Shown here: positions 32,901-41,752 of the stretch, piece after piece
Layout of the letters: the number at the start of each line of letters is the position of its first letter
Numbering within the stretch: position 1 is the stretch's first letter
NCBI GenBank assembly: GCA_029448655.1
Contig: JACCLO010000001.1
Location: forward strand, 1,736,001 to 1,800,000
Source: Wolfiporia cocos
Lineage: Eukaryota; Basidiomycota; Agaricomycetes; Polyporales; Phaeolaceae
Direction of reading: 5' to 3'
DNA length: 64,000 bases
The notes under the pieces: generated by a model
Databases searched by the model: none
The model's input: only the letters and a program-made list of their open reading frames with translations
What the model was told of the DNA's origin: nothing
Position numbers and translations under genes: made by a program

Positions 32901-34958
32901 TATCAAGATTTTCCACAGCACTTTGTGTGGAATGCAAGGACCTGTGCCTGGAAGGTCAGGCAACAGGACTTTTCAATAGGCAGGATGGCCTTTGTGCACC
33001 CTTCAGCTGGCGAAAAGTTCTACCTATGGCTCTTGCTCACCGTGGTGAAGGGTGCCACCTGCTGGGATGACCTCTACAAGGTCAATGGGGTTGCATACCC
33101 AACCTTCAAGGCTGCATGCTCTGCCTGTGGACTTTTGGAGGATGATGGGGAGTGGGCACTGTGCTTGGAGGAGGCAGCAGACATGCAGTCAGGATCACAG
33201 CTACGCAATCTGTTTGCCATACTCCTCACCCATTGTCATCCTGTGGAGCCTGCCAATCTGTGGATCCGATTTAGGAACAACATCTGTGATGAGCTACGGC
33301 CCCGTGTCATTGCTTATGGGCATGAGGATACTGTGGAAGAACAGGTCTGGGACCTGGGTCTATTCCTTCTTAATCAGATTCTGCTCAAGTATGGAAAGCA
33401 CCTAACAGACTTCCCACCAATGCCCCTTCCTCAGGTGCAATGGGAGCCTCTACACATAAACCCCATCCTTCAAGAGGAACTTGCCTATGATGATGCAGAG
33501 CTTGCTGTGGGGGTGGAGGTGGACAGGGAACGGTTCAATCCAGGACAAGCAAATGCATACAATGTGGTCCTTCAATCTGTCCTTCAGCAAGAAGGAAGGA
33601 TATTCTTCCTTCACAGTGCAGGTGGTGGTGGCAAGACATTCACATGTAATGCCATTGCTTCTGCAGTTCGAATGCACAGGAAAGTGGCACTCTGTGTGGC
33701 ATCCTCTGGGATTGCATCATTGCTCCTTATTGGTGGACGCACGGCACACTCGCACTTCAAGATACCCATAGCAGTCCATGAGACTTCAACGTGCCATATC
33801 CCCAAGAACAGCAACCTTGCTGATCTCATACGGGAAACAGGGATTATCATATGGGATGAAGCACCCATGCAGCATCGCCATGCCATAGAGGCAGTGGACC
33901 GGACCCTTCGTGATGTCCTGGACAAGGACATACCATTTGGTGGGATTACCATGCTTTTTGGAGGCGACTTCCGTCAGACATTACCTGTTGTTCCCCGAGG
34001 CACAAGAGAACAGATTGTGTCTGCTTCCCTGCGGAGATCATATCTCTGGAGACACATTCAGGTTCTTCACCTTACCCAGAACATGCGACTTGACCGTACA
34101 CCTGCAAGTGATGCTTTTGCACAGTGGCTGCTAAATGTCGGAGCAGGAGACCCTACATCTTCCCAGAAGATTGTTACTCTGCCTGAGACCATGCGGCTTG
34201 GTGACAATACAGTCCAGGGATTGGTGGATGCTGTTTATCCTGGCATTGCTGAAGGAAACAAGTCCGATCGATACTTCCTTGAACGGACGATTCTGTGTGC
34301 CAAGAATGATGCTGTCGCAGAGCTCAACTCCTATATATTGGACAAGTTCCCTGGAGAGGAGGTTGTGTTGACAGCAGCCGACAAGGTCATAGGTGCCGAG
34401 GATGTGCATTATCCCATTGAATACCTCAATTCGATCACCGTCTCCAGCTTACCCTTGGCTCATTTGGCTCTCAAGCCAGGATGCCCCCTCATGCTCCTAC
34501 ATAATATTGACCCAGCCAATGGCCTCTACAATGGGACACGGATGATTCTGATGTCGATACACACCCGTGTACTCCAATGCCGGATATTGGGAGGAAGCCA
34601 TGCTGGAAAGGTGGTCTACATCCCCCGTATTACCCTGGAGCCATCTGCAGAAGACCTCCCTGTTTCCCTTTCTCGCCGACAATTTCCTGTCCACCTTGCA
34701 TTTGCAATGACTATCAACAAGTCCCAGGGCCAGTCGGTTGTGCATGTGGGATTGGACCTACGTGTCCCTGTGTTCTCTCATGGCCAACTCTATGTTGCTC
34801 TTTCACAGTGCACAGCGGCAGAGTGTATCAAAGTCCTGTTCCCACCAGACTCAGAGTCTACCAACACAGTAAACATTGTCTACCAGGAGGTGCTTTCAGG
34901 CCTGTTGGACCATTGGTATGCACACTTGCATTATTTGAAACCCTTATCAATGGTCTGA
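29931..34958 (+). CDS. Helitron Rep/helicase (RepHel) protein, copy 2, with altered motif residues
   Basis: This 1675-residue protein is clearly homologous along its length to copy 1 but lacks the 22-residue coiled-coil repeats. HUH motif HVH (~749), tyrosine motif YIHKYIYKGHD (~886), Walker A GGGGKTF (~1230), IWDEAP, GGDFRQTLPVV and TINKSQGQS are intact. Two conserved positions are changed: the zinc cluster reads CPHWHALHW where copy 1 has CPHCHALHW (~279), and helicase motif VI reads ALSQCT instead of ALSRCT (~1625). The arginine of motif VI normally takes part in ATP hydrolysis, so helicase activity may be weakened. The frame is still fully open, which suggests fairly recent loss of constraint or tolerated changes. 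Confidence 0.9.
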   Translation: MLMVTICYRDPPSTPEHNRQVDRDHDQEAHLQMTLPSVRRQRLQMRQPFPQPNFALQHSHGVASALVPQDHPMAGPLQLPVTGQTNQSIAGPSYYVPVAGPSDPHNIPWNTSQIRSWNPEPLRPEHSVPGPSHVPDLDAAYYQPPAHTVHVPLPPRRNWQAELEHRFNESHANRVHARRQNRVFPVPSTSHMPVPSSVASRCQMVLEQHPNGDNHVREQQQVVQGTQQHRVEHQAAIAIDVQPNDEEHGILQNIPLGRQPYLETADQQSVGRMDIQCPHWHALHWKGEHLSRSTNTNPKFGMCCLQGQVHLPPIQRPPLTLRRLFMGMDPRSHSFRDNIRQYNNAFAFTSVAVKVDDTILNGSGPYCFKIHGGLYHQMGSLLPQDDQQPSYAQLYIHDVQAALETRNARNHNLDPGIMGELQDMFEQHNPFVPLYRHAFKILQAKPPEEQLNVRAHIMLQHTADRQRYNLPTTDEVAAVIPGSGNEDVQRHRDIILRLCGGNLQQISNIHPLYSPLHYVLLFPHGDQGWHPSIPSEAGPQGQMRSSKVSEQCFYAYRLHPRIIRHEDAVEEFDYLFRGGRLFQQYVVDAWASIEASRINWIRNNQKQIRADFYNSVRDALDAQDNVPDLGQQGQRIVLPSSHVGSARHMYQLLQDSLAICRYCHKPDIFLTMTANPNWPEIQEALLELDADGDNPGQPRKKQTAEDRPDVVARVFQLKLQAMIKLIKGGFFGELAGDVYTIEFQKRGLPHVHLLIFLKEMYKIQDGSQVDSIVSAQLPCKDTQPMLYRTVTKCMLHGPCGGDHPHAPCMVDRACSNHYPKQFCEDTQFGDDGYPTYARPNNGRSHVNSKGDHFDNRHVVPYNPCLTALFNCHINVGICTSIRAVKYIHKYIYKGHDRATLEVGQVDEIKQYVDGRYVGPVEAFWHIAEFSMHEEKPSVYRLTVHLKDEQMVFFTEGDNPQDVADRPSSTKTQLTEWFTANQELPGATQHLYQDFPQHFVWNARTCAWKVRQQDFSIGRMAFVHPSAGEKFYLWLLLTVVKGATCWDDLYKVNGVAYPTFKAACSACGLLEDDGEWALCLEEAADMQSGSQLRNLFAILLTHCHPVEPANLWIRFRNNICDELRPRVIAYGHEDTVEEQVWDLGLFLLNQILLKYGKHLTDFPPMPLPQVQWEPLHINPILQEELAYDDAELAVGVEVDRERFNPGQANAYNVVLQSVLQQEGRIFFLHSAGGGGKTFTCNAIASAVRMHRKVALCVASSGIASLLLIGGRTAHSHFKIPIAVHETSTCHIPKNSNLADLIRETGIIIWDEAPMQHRHAIEAVDRTLRDVLDKDIPFGGITMLFGGDFRQTLPVVPRGTREQIVSASLRRSYLWRHIQVLHLTQNMRLDRTPASDAFAQWLLNVGAGDPTSSQKIVTLPETMRLGDNTVQGLVDAVYPGIAEGNKSDRYFLERTILCAKNDAVAELNSYILDKFPGEEVVLTAADKVIGAEDVHYPIEYLNSITVSSLPLAHLALKPGCPLMLLHNIDPANGLYNGTRMILMSIHTRVLQCRILGGSHAGKVVYIPRITLEPSAEDLPVSLSRRQFPVHLAFAMTINKSQGQSVVHVGLDLRVPVFSHGQLYVALSQCTAAECIKVLFPPDSESTNTVNIVYQEVLSGLLDHWYAHLHYLKPLSMV

Positions 34959-35448
34959 CTTATTTCATAGAGGATGCTTTGGGGTGTGTGGATTAATTAG
35001 AGGATAGTTGTGATTATACTGGGGCTGCAATGGTATGCACAATCTATGACATCTGATCCAATCTGACTCTTGAATACAGCAGTGGAGTCAAAAAAGGATC
35101 TGTGGTAAAATGAGGCCATGGCTGTCAAGGAATCATAACTGAATTCATGATGTCTCTGTCCGGTATGCTCTTCCCTTATTCTGTTTCTTATGCTTACATC
35201 TTTGACTTAGGTTTCCTCAAGAACTCTCAAAAAGTAGTGTAGAAAATCTGTTTGTAATTGGTTGATCTCTGCTATTGAATGTTGTATCAAAAACCCCTTA
35301 CTTTGTGTGTGAATGGTGCGACTTTAGGGCAGGCTTGAGTCAACTTAATGAGCCTCCCCTGACTTTAGGGCAGACTGGAGAGAACTTAAATGAGCTTTGC
35401 ACATGCATTGTGATCATATTTGAGCAACTAAGTCCTAAAAAGTAATGT

Positions 35449-35465
35449 CCGCGGCGAAGCCACGG
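35449..35465 (+). terminator. decayed 3' hairpin of Helitron copy 2
   Basis: CCGCGGC-GAA-GCCACGG has one C:A mismatch in the stem compared with the other units. With the CTCG end it marks this as a degenerate 3' terminus. Confidence 0.8.
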
Positions 35466-35503
35466 GTAATTAAGCTCGTATAGACTAATAGTGATGTGCC
35501 AGG

Positions 35504-35690
35504 CCCGGCTTTGGGCCATAGGCCGGGCCGGGCCAAGCCCTACTTGGGCCGGGCCAAGCCCTATTTGGGCCGGGCCAAGCCCTACTTGGGCCGGGCCAGG
35601 CCGGGCCCTACACCACGGCTTGAGACGGCCCAGGGCCCGGCTTGTGTCTCAAGCCAGGCCGGGCCAAGCCGTGAGCCCCGGGCCTGAAAG
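35504..35690. repeat. GC-rich tandem repeat of GGCCGGGCCAAGCCC type
   Basis: At least three ~21-bp copies of GGGCCGGGCCAAGCCCTACTT are followed by further GGCCCGGGCC-related stretches. The sequence is strongly self-complementary. No gene; function unknown. Confidence 0.85.
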
Positions 35691-35800
35691 CTCTAACAGA
35701 TAAAATGTCTAGTAACTATGATATAAGGATATATATAGTAGCAGTATGCCATATTCCAATGAAGTATGTCTATATTATTAAATTCAAGCAAGAGGATAGT

Positions 35801-36023
35801 CCCATGGGTAGAGTTTCAGTCAATTATCTTAATCTGCCAACTGCCCTTCGCTTAAGAAATCGCAGTTGCGAGCTAGGTTTGCACGCAGATTAATCTGCTA
35901 GCTGCGGCAGATTAATCTACTGTGACAATAAAATGGTACATTCAGGATTCGAACCAAGGAACTTAGCACAGATGAGAATAACAGCATCGCAGTGTAATTA
36001 GTCAACTGAGCCATAGTAGCAAC
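35801..36023 (-). mobile_element. tRNA-derived SINE-like element, left copy
   Basis: On the - strand it has an A box TGGCTCAGTTGA (36002-36013) and a perfect B box GGTTCGAATCC (35945-35955), followed by a ~150-bp body shared with the copy at 36310. The acceptor stem does not fold convincingly, so it looks like a tRNA-derived transposon rather than a working tRNA gene. Confidence 0.7.
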
Positions 36024-36309
36024 AGTTACCACTGACCAATCAAAATATATATAACAAAAATTTTACACACAATTTTCGCAAATCATCAAGGCAACTAACT
36101 GCTCCAACAAGCATACAGAAATCAATGATAGTGGTAGCTTGATTTACCATGCTTGACCTGGAGCAACTCACCATGGGAAAGCTGAATACACTGGAATCAC
36201 AGGTCTTTAGAGGCAGATTCAATTTGTATTTGTGTTATGGAAGATGTTAAACTGCAAAAATGAAGTTTACAAAATACTCTATATATTGCTTAAAATGGGG
36301 CAGACACTA

Positions 36310-36532
36310 GTTGCACTGTAGCTCAGTTGGCTAACGTATGTTGCGATGCTGTTATTCTCATCTGCGCTAAGGTCCTTGGTTCGAATCCTGAATGTACCAT
36401 TTTATTGTCACAGTAGATTAATTTGCCGCAGCTAGCAGATTAATCTGCGTGCAAACCTAGCTCGCAACTGCGATTTCTTAAGCGAAGGGCAGTTGGCAGA
36501 TTAAGATAATTGACTGAAGTCCCTCCCCATGG
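36310..36532 (+). mobile_element. tRNA-derived SINE-like element, right copy
   Basis: A box TAGCTCAGTTGG (36319-36330) and B box GGTTCGAATCC (36378-36388) are spaced as in pol III genes, followed by the body shared with the left copy up to CCCATGG. The two copies lie head to head, ~290 bp apart. The 36024-36309 stretch between them shows no gene. Confidence 0.7.
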
Positions 36533-36900
36533 ATTGAATATTTGGTGCTGAAGCCTGTCGCTCACTTTTGGGCGCCTATACGATGCCCCATTTGGAAGGC
36601 GCGCCACAGAGCACCGTGCCGGTGAAATGATGATTTCACACTATAATTCACCAATTATTGAAGATACTGGAGCTTGGCTTTGTCAGAAGATAGTTGGAGA
36701 AGGTACGTTATGAGTTTGTGTGGCTACAGTGATGATCATCCTCACAGTGCCAGGCCTATTGATGCGAAGGCTGTGTGAAGCGCTAGCGAGTGCCGTTGTG
36801 AGGAACTCACGTGCCGCCTTCTCAGACACATCGAGGCTTTCGATAGCTGCTGGCCCAAAGCGATTGAATAGATATCCGCCTTGTGTGTGGACGTATGGGC
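36533..36900. other. intergenic, no gene recognised
   Basis: Only short unrelated reading frames are present. I see no conserved motif. Confidence 0.5.
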
Positions 36901-37190
36901 GATTACAGCTGTTTGCATAAATAATGGCAGTGACGCGCGGGGGGAAAAAGAGAACACATAGATTTGAATGCCTTAGGCGCTCATCCAGCTTCCGGCAACT
37001 TCGTTTGTTCAGCGTTGTGTTTCAAATTCTCAAGTGTGATGTTATTCAATATGCATATAGGATGTTCAGAAACATGGCTGATGTGTCTACGAAGCGATTG
37101 CAGCGGGCACGGGCGGCTGAGACATTTTTATTAACGTGTTCTCTTTTTTTTTCGCGCGCCACTGCCATTATTTATGCAAACAGCTGTAAG
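36901..37190. mobile_element. foldback (MITE-like) element
   Basis: Inverted arms 36901-36957 and 37136-37190 share TTACAGCTGTTTGCATAAAT, AATGGCAGTG and AAAAAGAGAACAC, with few differences. The ~178-bp spacer has no gene. I did not find a clear target-site duplication, so the outer limits are uncertain. Confidence 0.6.
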
Positions 37191-37943
37191 TGGGCCACAC
37201 TTAACAATTGTGAAATGAGATCTTAAGCTCGTGGCATGCTAGAGCGCCGAGCAAATAAATAGTGCCAGTGAATGAGGATTGGGCCAACTTAGCCGGCGCC
37301 TTGGATACCAAGGCGCGAGTGTCCCCGTGGTGGATTCAACCGCGCAATGTGGCCAGATGACTGCAGCATAGAAGAGTACTTAGGAGGTATATGTCACGGT
37401 CTCGTGCAAACTAGACCGAGCTATCGGACATGGATATGCAAGAACGAATGCACCCCAGCCTCTGCATGACAAATTGGGCCACGGAGAAATCCATCTGTGG
37501 CGCTACTCCGCTCTCTCACTGACTATCTTCGGTAAGTTCATCAATATGCTCGCGTGTGTTGTCCCTTTGAATTTCAGTCCCGTATCTGTGAGGCGCGTCC
37601 AACATCCGTGCTAATCTTCAGTCAGTCGTGCACTTCATCACAATCCGCCATATTCTACGTGATCGCGTCAACTTTCGCGTTTGATCGCACCTCAAGGCCT
37701 CAAGTCTCTGATCTGATAAACGTTTTGAGAGCTCATTATCAATTATGATCTTGCACGATGCATGGTATATGAGGTACTGCTTTGTGCTTGATTGATTCGA
37801 CATTAATGTCTCTTGGGCTCGAGCGCCCATGTCAAGCGCCGTATCTAGCGCCAGATGAGACGCGTTGGCGGAGGCGCGGACGGTCGGTGTCGGAGCGCTC
37901 TATGGTCCTCCCGCAGATTTGCTGATTGCCAACGACGACCGCA
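37191..37943. other. intergenic, upstream of the sphingosine-phosphate lyase gene
   Basis: No recognisable gene. The right part may contain the promoter of the next gene, but I cannot point to a specific element. Confidence 0.4.
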
Positions 37944-40900
37944 ATGAGATCCAACATCTCCAGCACTAGCATGCTCGCTCGCCTAAACAGCAGGGGTAGC
38001 CGTGCTTTCGAGACACTCAAGAATGTGCTGCTACTCTACCTAATCCTGACTCGCACGCTGAAAGCAATTCGCCATCTCCGCGCGCGGGGCTTCGCACGCA
38101 CAATTGTGGACTTATACACATAGATCTCCCAGGTACGTCGGTGGTGAAAAAGTCTATACCGAACTATGCAGTGATTCCGCGAGGGATTGTAGGAAACGCT
38201 TCTGCTTGCGCTGCGCCTTCCGCGACTGCGTGCCGGCGTGCAGCGGGAGCTCGCAAAGGCACGGCTTGACATCGAGGCCGGAATGGTGCCCTCGGGTCCA
38301 AGCGTTACGCGTCATCTCGCCTTACCCTCATCCGGTCAGAGTGCAGAGTGGATTGTGGCCGAAATGGACAAGATGGATAGTGAAGCACCAGCCCACGCCG
38401 ACTGGCATGGCAGGCGCGTGTCCGGCGCAGTATATCGTGAGCAGCCCCTCATCTCACCCTGGACTGTGGCCACTTACAGGTTGTGCTTAGATGGTGGTGA
38501 TGATATGACTGCTGTAATCCTTGCTGCTATCACGCGGTACGCGCTATCGAACCCGCTGCACCCGGACGTGTTCCTCGCAGTGCGCAAGATGGAGGCAGAG
38601 ATTGTCGCAATGTGTCTGCGGATGTACCACGCTCCAGACGGCGCGGCAGGCACCACAACAAGTGGCGGCACGGAGAGTATAGTGATGGCCGTAAAGGCAT
38701 ATCGCGACTGGGCGCGTGCGGAGAAGGGCATCACGGAGCCAGAGATGTGAGTATTGACACAGTGATTTGGACTCGCGCACTGATTCTTTGCCACAGGGTC
38801 GTTCCGGAGATTGCACACGCAGCATTCGACAAGGGCGCAGCGTACATGGGCGTCAAAGTTCACACTGTCCCCGTCGATCCTATCACGCGCCAGGTGGATT
38901 TGAAGGGTGTCCGTCGGGCCATGTGCGTTTACTCCGGCATCACTCGCGATTCATTGCTCACTCAGATCTGTGTGACTTTCGTGTTTGGCGGCGCGCAGAA
39001 ATGCGAACACGATATTGGTACGTGTCGTACTTCCAAGTTCATCCACTTTCACCTCTTTCCCCTATTCATCATTTCGTATCGTCGATCGCAACTCGACTAA
39101 TACATTCTGACAGCTTGTTGGCTCTGCAATCAACTTCCCTGACGGTAATGCAGACGATATCGTCGCGCTCGGGAAACTCGCGAAGAACGCAGGCATCGGT
39201 TTGCACGTGGATAGCTGCCTGGGTAGCTTCATCGTTCCATTCTTATCAGAGGTACGTGACTTCTCTTGCTATGGGATCCACGGGCGGATTGCTGATTGTT
39301 CATGGTTTTTGGTCGTGACATTGATTCTATTGGCTCTTGCATTCATTCCAAATTGGGGTGGACTTCCGCCGTGGATGTGGTTCCCTCCGCTGCAACTTGG
39401 CGATTATTACGCGGGCACTTCCCTTCCGTGCCCTAAACGTCCATCCGTAACTCTACATCTGCTGCCTTGTCTGTCGATCTTCTGTCCCATCCCTGATTGT
39501 GCTTCTTGGCGGTGCGCTTGTTTGATCTCGTCTCGCCTTGGTGTTCTTTGTGCCACTATTGTCGCACACGCTGGGTCCTCCTGCGCCGGAACTCGTCCTC
39601 ATGTTCTGTGTCTCTGCCCTCGACTTACCACTTGTGGCGCTACCCCCGCGTCTCGGCCACATTTTGTGCTACTGCATCGTGTCTGTTCGGCACCTGTATC
39701 CGCTCTGGTTCTGTCCGGCGCCCGTCCGCTGCGTCTTCTTCCGTGGCGTCCCTTGGCATAACCACCGCCATCTCTCTCCTGTCGCACCCCTTCTCGTGTT
39801 GTGCTGCGGGTGATCTGCTCATAACATGATGTATATGCACTTCCCCGATTTTCATGATGCTATACACCGCATCGCTGGATACTATGTCGTCGCCGAACTA
39901 TATACCTTTACTTCGGGACGTCCTTGCTGCACGAACTTATACGGTGAATGACCGCCCGCTCGATCGTGGTTCTCTGGAATGAATGTGCGTGTGCGGACGC
40001 AGGTGAGTGCAGAGGAAGGCTGGGGTGCCGTCCCGATATAGGACTTCCGCGTTGAGGGCGTGACTAGTATCAGTTGTGATACGCATAAGGTGTGTCCATC
40101 TTTTTCCTCGGTTTGCTTAGTCGCAGGGAGCACATACTTCTATATCCCTACTTGCTTCACACGCTCATAATGTCTCCGTTCGTCTTGTTCCGTTTCCTGC
40201 GTTCGCTATTGTCGCCTGCGCCATCTCTTTGGCTCCTACCATGCACAATCTCCGAGTTCCGGCTCTGTCTCTGCCTACGCTATTGCATTGCCTCTTCCTG
40301 CCTTTTTCGTTCCTCCCAGTCTCCTCCACAACGACATCCCATACGGACCACGTTGGCACCTCGGAGCTTTGGAATGACTCACCTTTCGTTTTGCACAGTA
40401 CGGCTTCGCGCCAAAGGGCAACTCGGTCGTGATGTACCGTAGCGCGAACCTCCGGCGGTACCAGTATTACGTGAACGCGGGCTGGGTTGGAGGTGTGTAC
40501 GCCAGCCCAAGTCTTGCAGGGTCTAGGTGCGCTTCTCCTAGGCATTGTGCGTTTGCCTGCGATGCTAGCTTCTCACTGCACGTCCTCCACGCCACTGTAC
40601 TTGCGCCATCGATCCGCTGAACGTTACGCACCTGAAAATCTGTCATGGGTAACCGACCCTGCCATCAAGGGGGGCACATGGGCCGCGATGCACTATATGG
40701 GAAGCTCGTGCGTCCCTAGCCCATCTAGAGTGTGACCACTACCGCTAACCCGTGCCTTGTTGCCCTCGGCCCTCAGCGGATACCGCGACTCATGTCGTGC
40801 CATTGTCTCCACAGCACGCGCGATTGCTGCGCGCATCCGCGCCGAGATCCCCGTGCTGCGCGTGCTTGGCGACCCTCCCGCTTCCGTCGTCGCATTCGCC

Positions 40901-41430
40901 TCCGCCGCGGATCCTATCTTCCGCAAGGGATCCAAGTTCAGCGCGAGTGAGAGCAGCAAGGGCGTAGATGTCCTGGAGGCCGGCGACAAAATGGCGAAGC
41001 GCGGGTGGCATTTGAACGCGCTCAAAGGCCCTGCCGCCGTCCACATCGCAGTCACGGTGAGTGTGTCTGTCTGCTCTCCTCACGCAAGTTCACTGATATT
41101 TCCGGGTCATAGCGCTTGACGGTCCCAGTCGTGGATCAGTTCATTGCTGACTTGAAAGATGCAGTCAGGGAGGCAGAGCTGGCGCCGAGCGGCAAGGGGA
41201 ACATGGCTAGGCTGTACGGTGCGTATTTTCCGAATGTTTGCTGCACTCTGTTTCATCGGGTTCTGTTCGACCTGCAATTGCATCACAAATTGATATCGAT
41301 TGCGTTCCTGGTTGAGAGTAAGCCGAATACTAATTCATCGTATACAGGTCTGGGTACATCTAGCGCGGGAGGCCCGGCAATGGTGGGACACATCGCAGAG
41401 GCGTTCCTTGACACCCTGTACGAGGCCTAA
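37944..41430 (+). pseudogene. DPL1: sphingosine-1-phosphate lyase gene, probably broken
   Basis: The family is a PLP enzyme of the endoplasmic reticulum that cleaves long-chain base phosphates. A hydrophobic N-terminal segment (LLLYLILT) is followed by the lyase fold: NPLHPDVF, TTSGGTESI, GSAINFPDGN, LHVDSCLGSF, the PLP lysine in SCDTHK (codon 40087-40089), [10 protein letters not shown] and a C-terminus ending in GLGTSS...LYEA. Exons I can place: 37944-38132, 38193-38436, 38491-38746, 38797-38922, 38999-39017 (19 bp), 39114-39251, to 40089, 40399-40526, about 40660-40707, 40777-41056, 41113-41218 and 41348-41430. Lesions: TAG at 38121-38123 inside exon 1 where homologues usually have Trp; KAGVP and DFRVEG around 40016-40050 are in different frames with a TAG at 40039; and the segment before GGTWAAMHYMG is poorly preserved with no clear acceptor. 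A 39-bp intron at 40003-40041 could bypass the middle lesion, not the first. Confidence 0.8.
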
Positions 41431-41752
41431 TATGTACGAGCCTGAAACGGATGCCTCGACATCGCTGTTGCTCTACTCACGTTCGTGATACAGTGGCTGT
41501 CGAGTGACTTTGCTAGACTTTCTGAAGCTGTGTATACTACACGTCTGATCGAGACTAGTTGCTGAGCACCCAATACAGCCACTAACAGCTGAATAATTGG
41601 GAGTGGCGCTATTGGTGCGTCGCAAGTCCGCCCGGAATCATTTATAACGGTCAGCGCCCGCGAGCCGTACGATTTGAGATCTCGAGACATCGTACAATGC
41701 TTCGAGCCAATATTCAAAAGGTCATGAATGCCCCCTTGTCTCCTTGCCCACT

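Larger units (their letters stand above)
482..35478 (+). mobile_element. head-to-tail array of 25 Helitrons
   Basis: Twenty-five units follow each other in the same orientation. Each begins TC plus an AT-rich leader and GGGAGCTCGC or a close variant. Each ends with a short perfect or near-perfect hairpin, GGTAATTAA and CTAG, and the next base is the T of the next TC. The outer flanks are A481 and T35479, with no target-site duplication, as known for Helitrons. Two units encode Rep/helicase proteins. The others keep only termini plus filler, mostly a 22-bp minisatellite. Junction ends lie at 1671, 2514, 3895, 5017, 5825, 6199, 7269, 8068, 9247, 16067, 16833, 17958, 19093, 20185, 21320, 22408, 23064, 23836, 24111, 25228, 26320, 27265, 27561 and 29212. 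The structure is seen directly; the family assignment rests on termini plus the HUH/PIF1 proteins. Confidence 0.93.
29213..35478 (+). mobile_element. autonomous-type Helitron, copy 2 (right edge of the array)
   Basis: A 6.3-kb unit that starts TCATATAATAAAGGG and carries the second Rep/helicase gene. The 3' end is decayed: the hairpin is CCGCGGC-GAA-GCCACGG (one mismatch, 35449-35465) and the end reads CTCG instead of CTAG, followed by host T35479. Its 5' leader differs from copy 1 and matches only nested element A in this window. Confidence 0.9.

Noticed and set aside
36310..36400. Functional tRNA gene
   Set aside because: A and B boxes are good, but the acceptor stem does not pair and the same sequence continues into a repeated non-tRNA body.
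39201..39761. 186-codon + frame downstream of lyase exon 6
   Set aside because: It begins in the exon out of frame and runs into pyrimidine-rich intron. The Leu/Pro/Cys-rich sequence looks non-coding.
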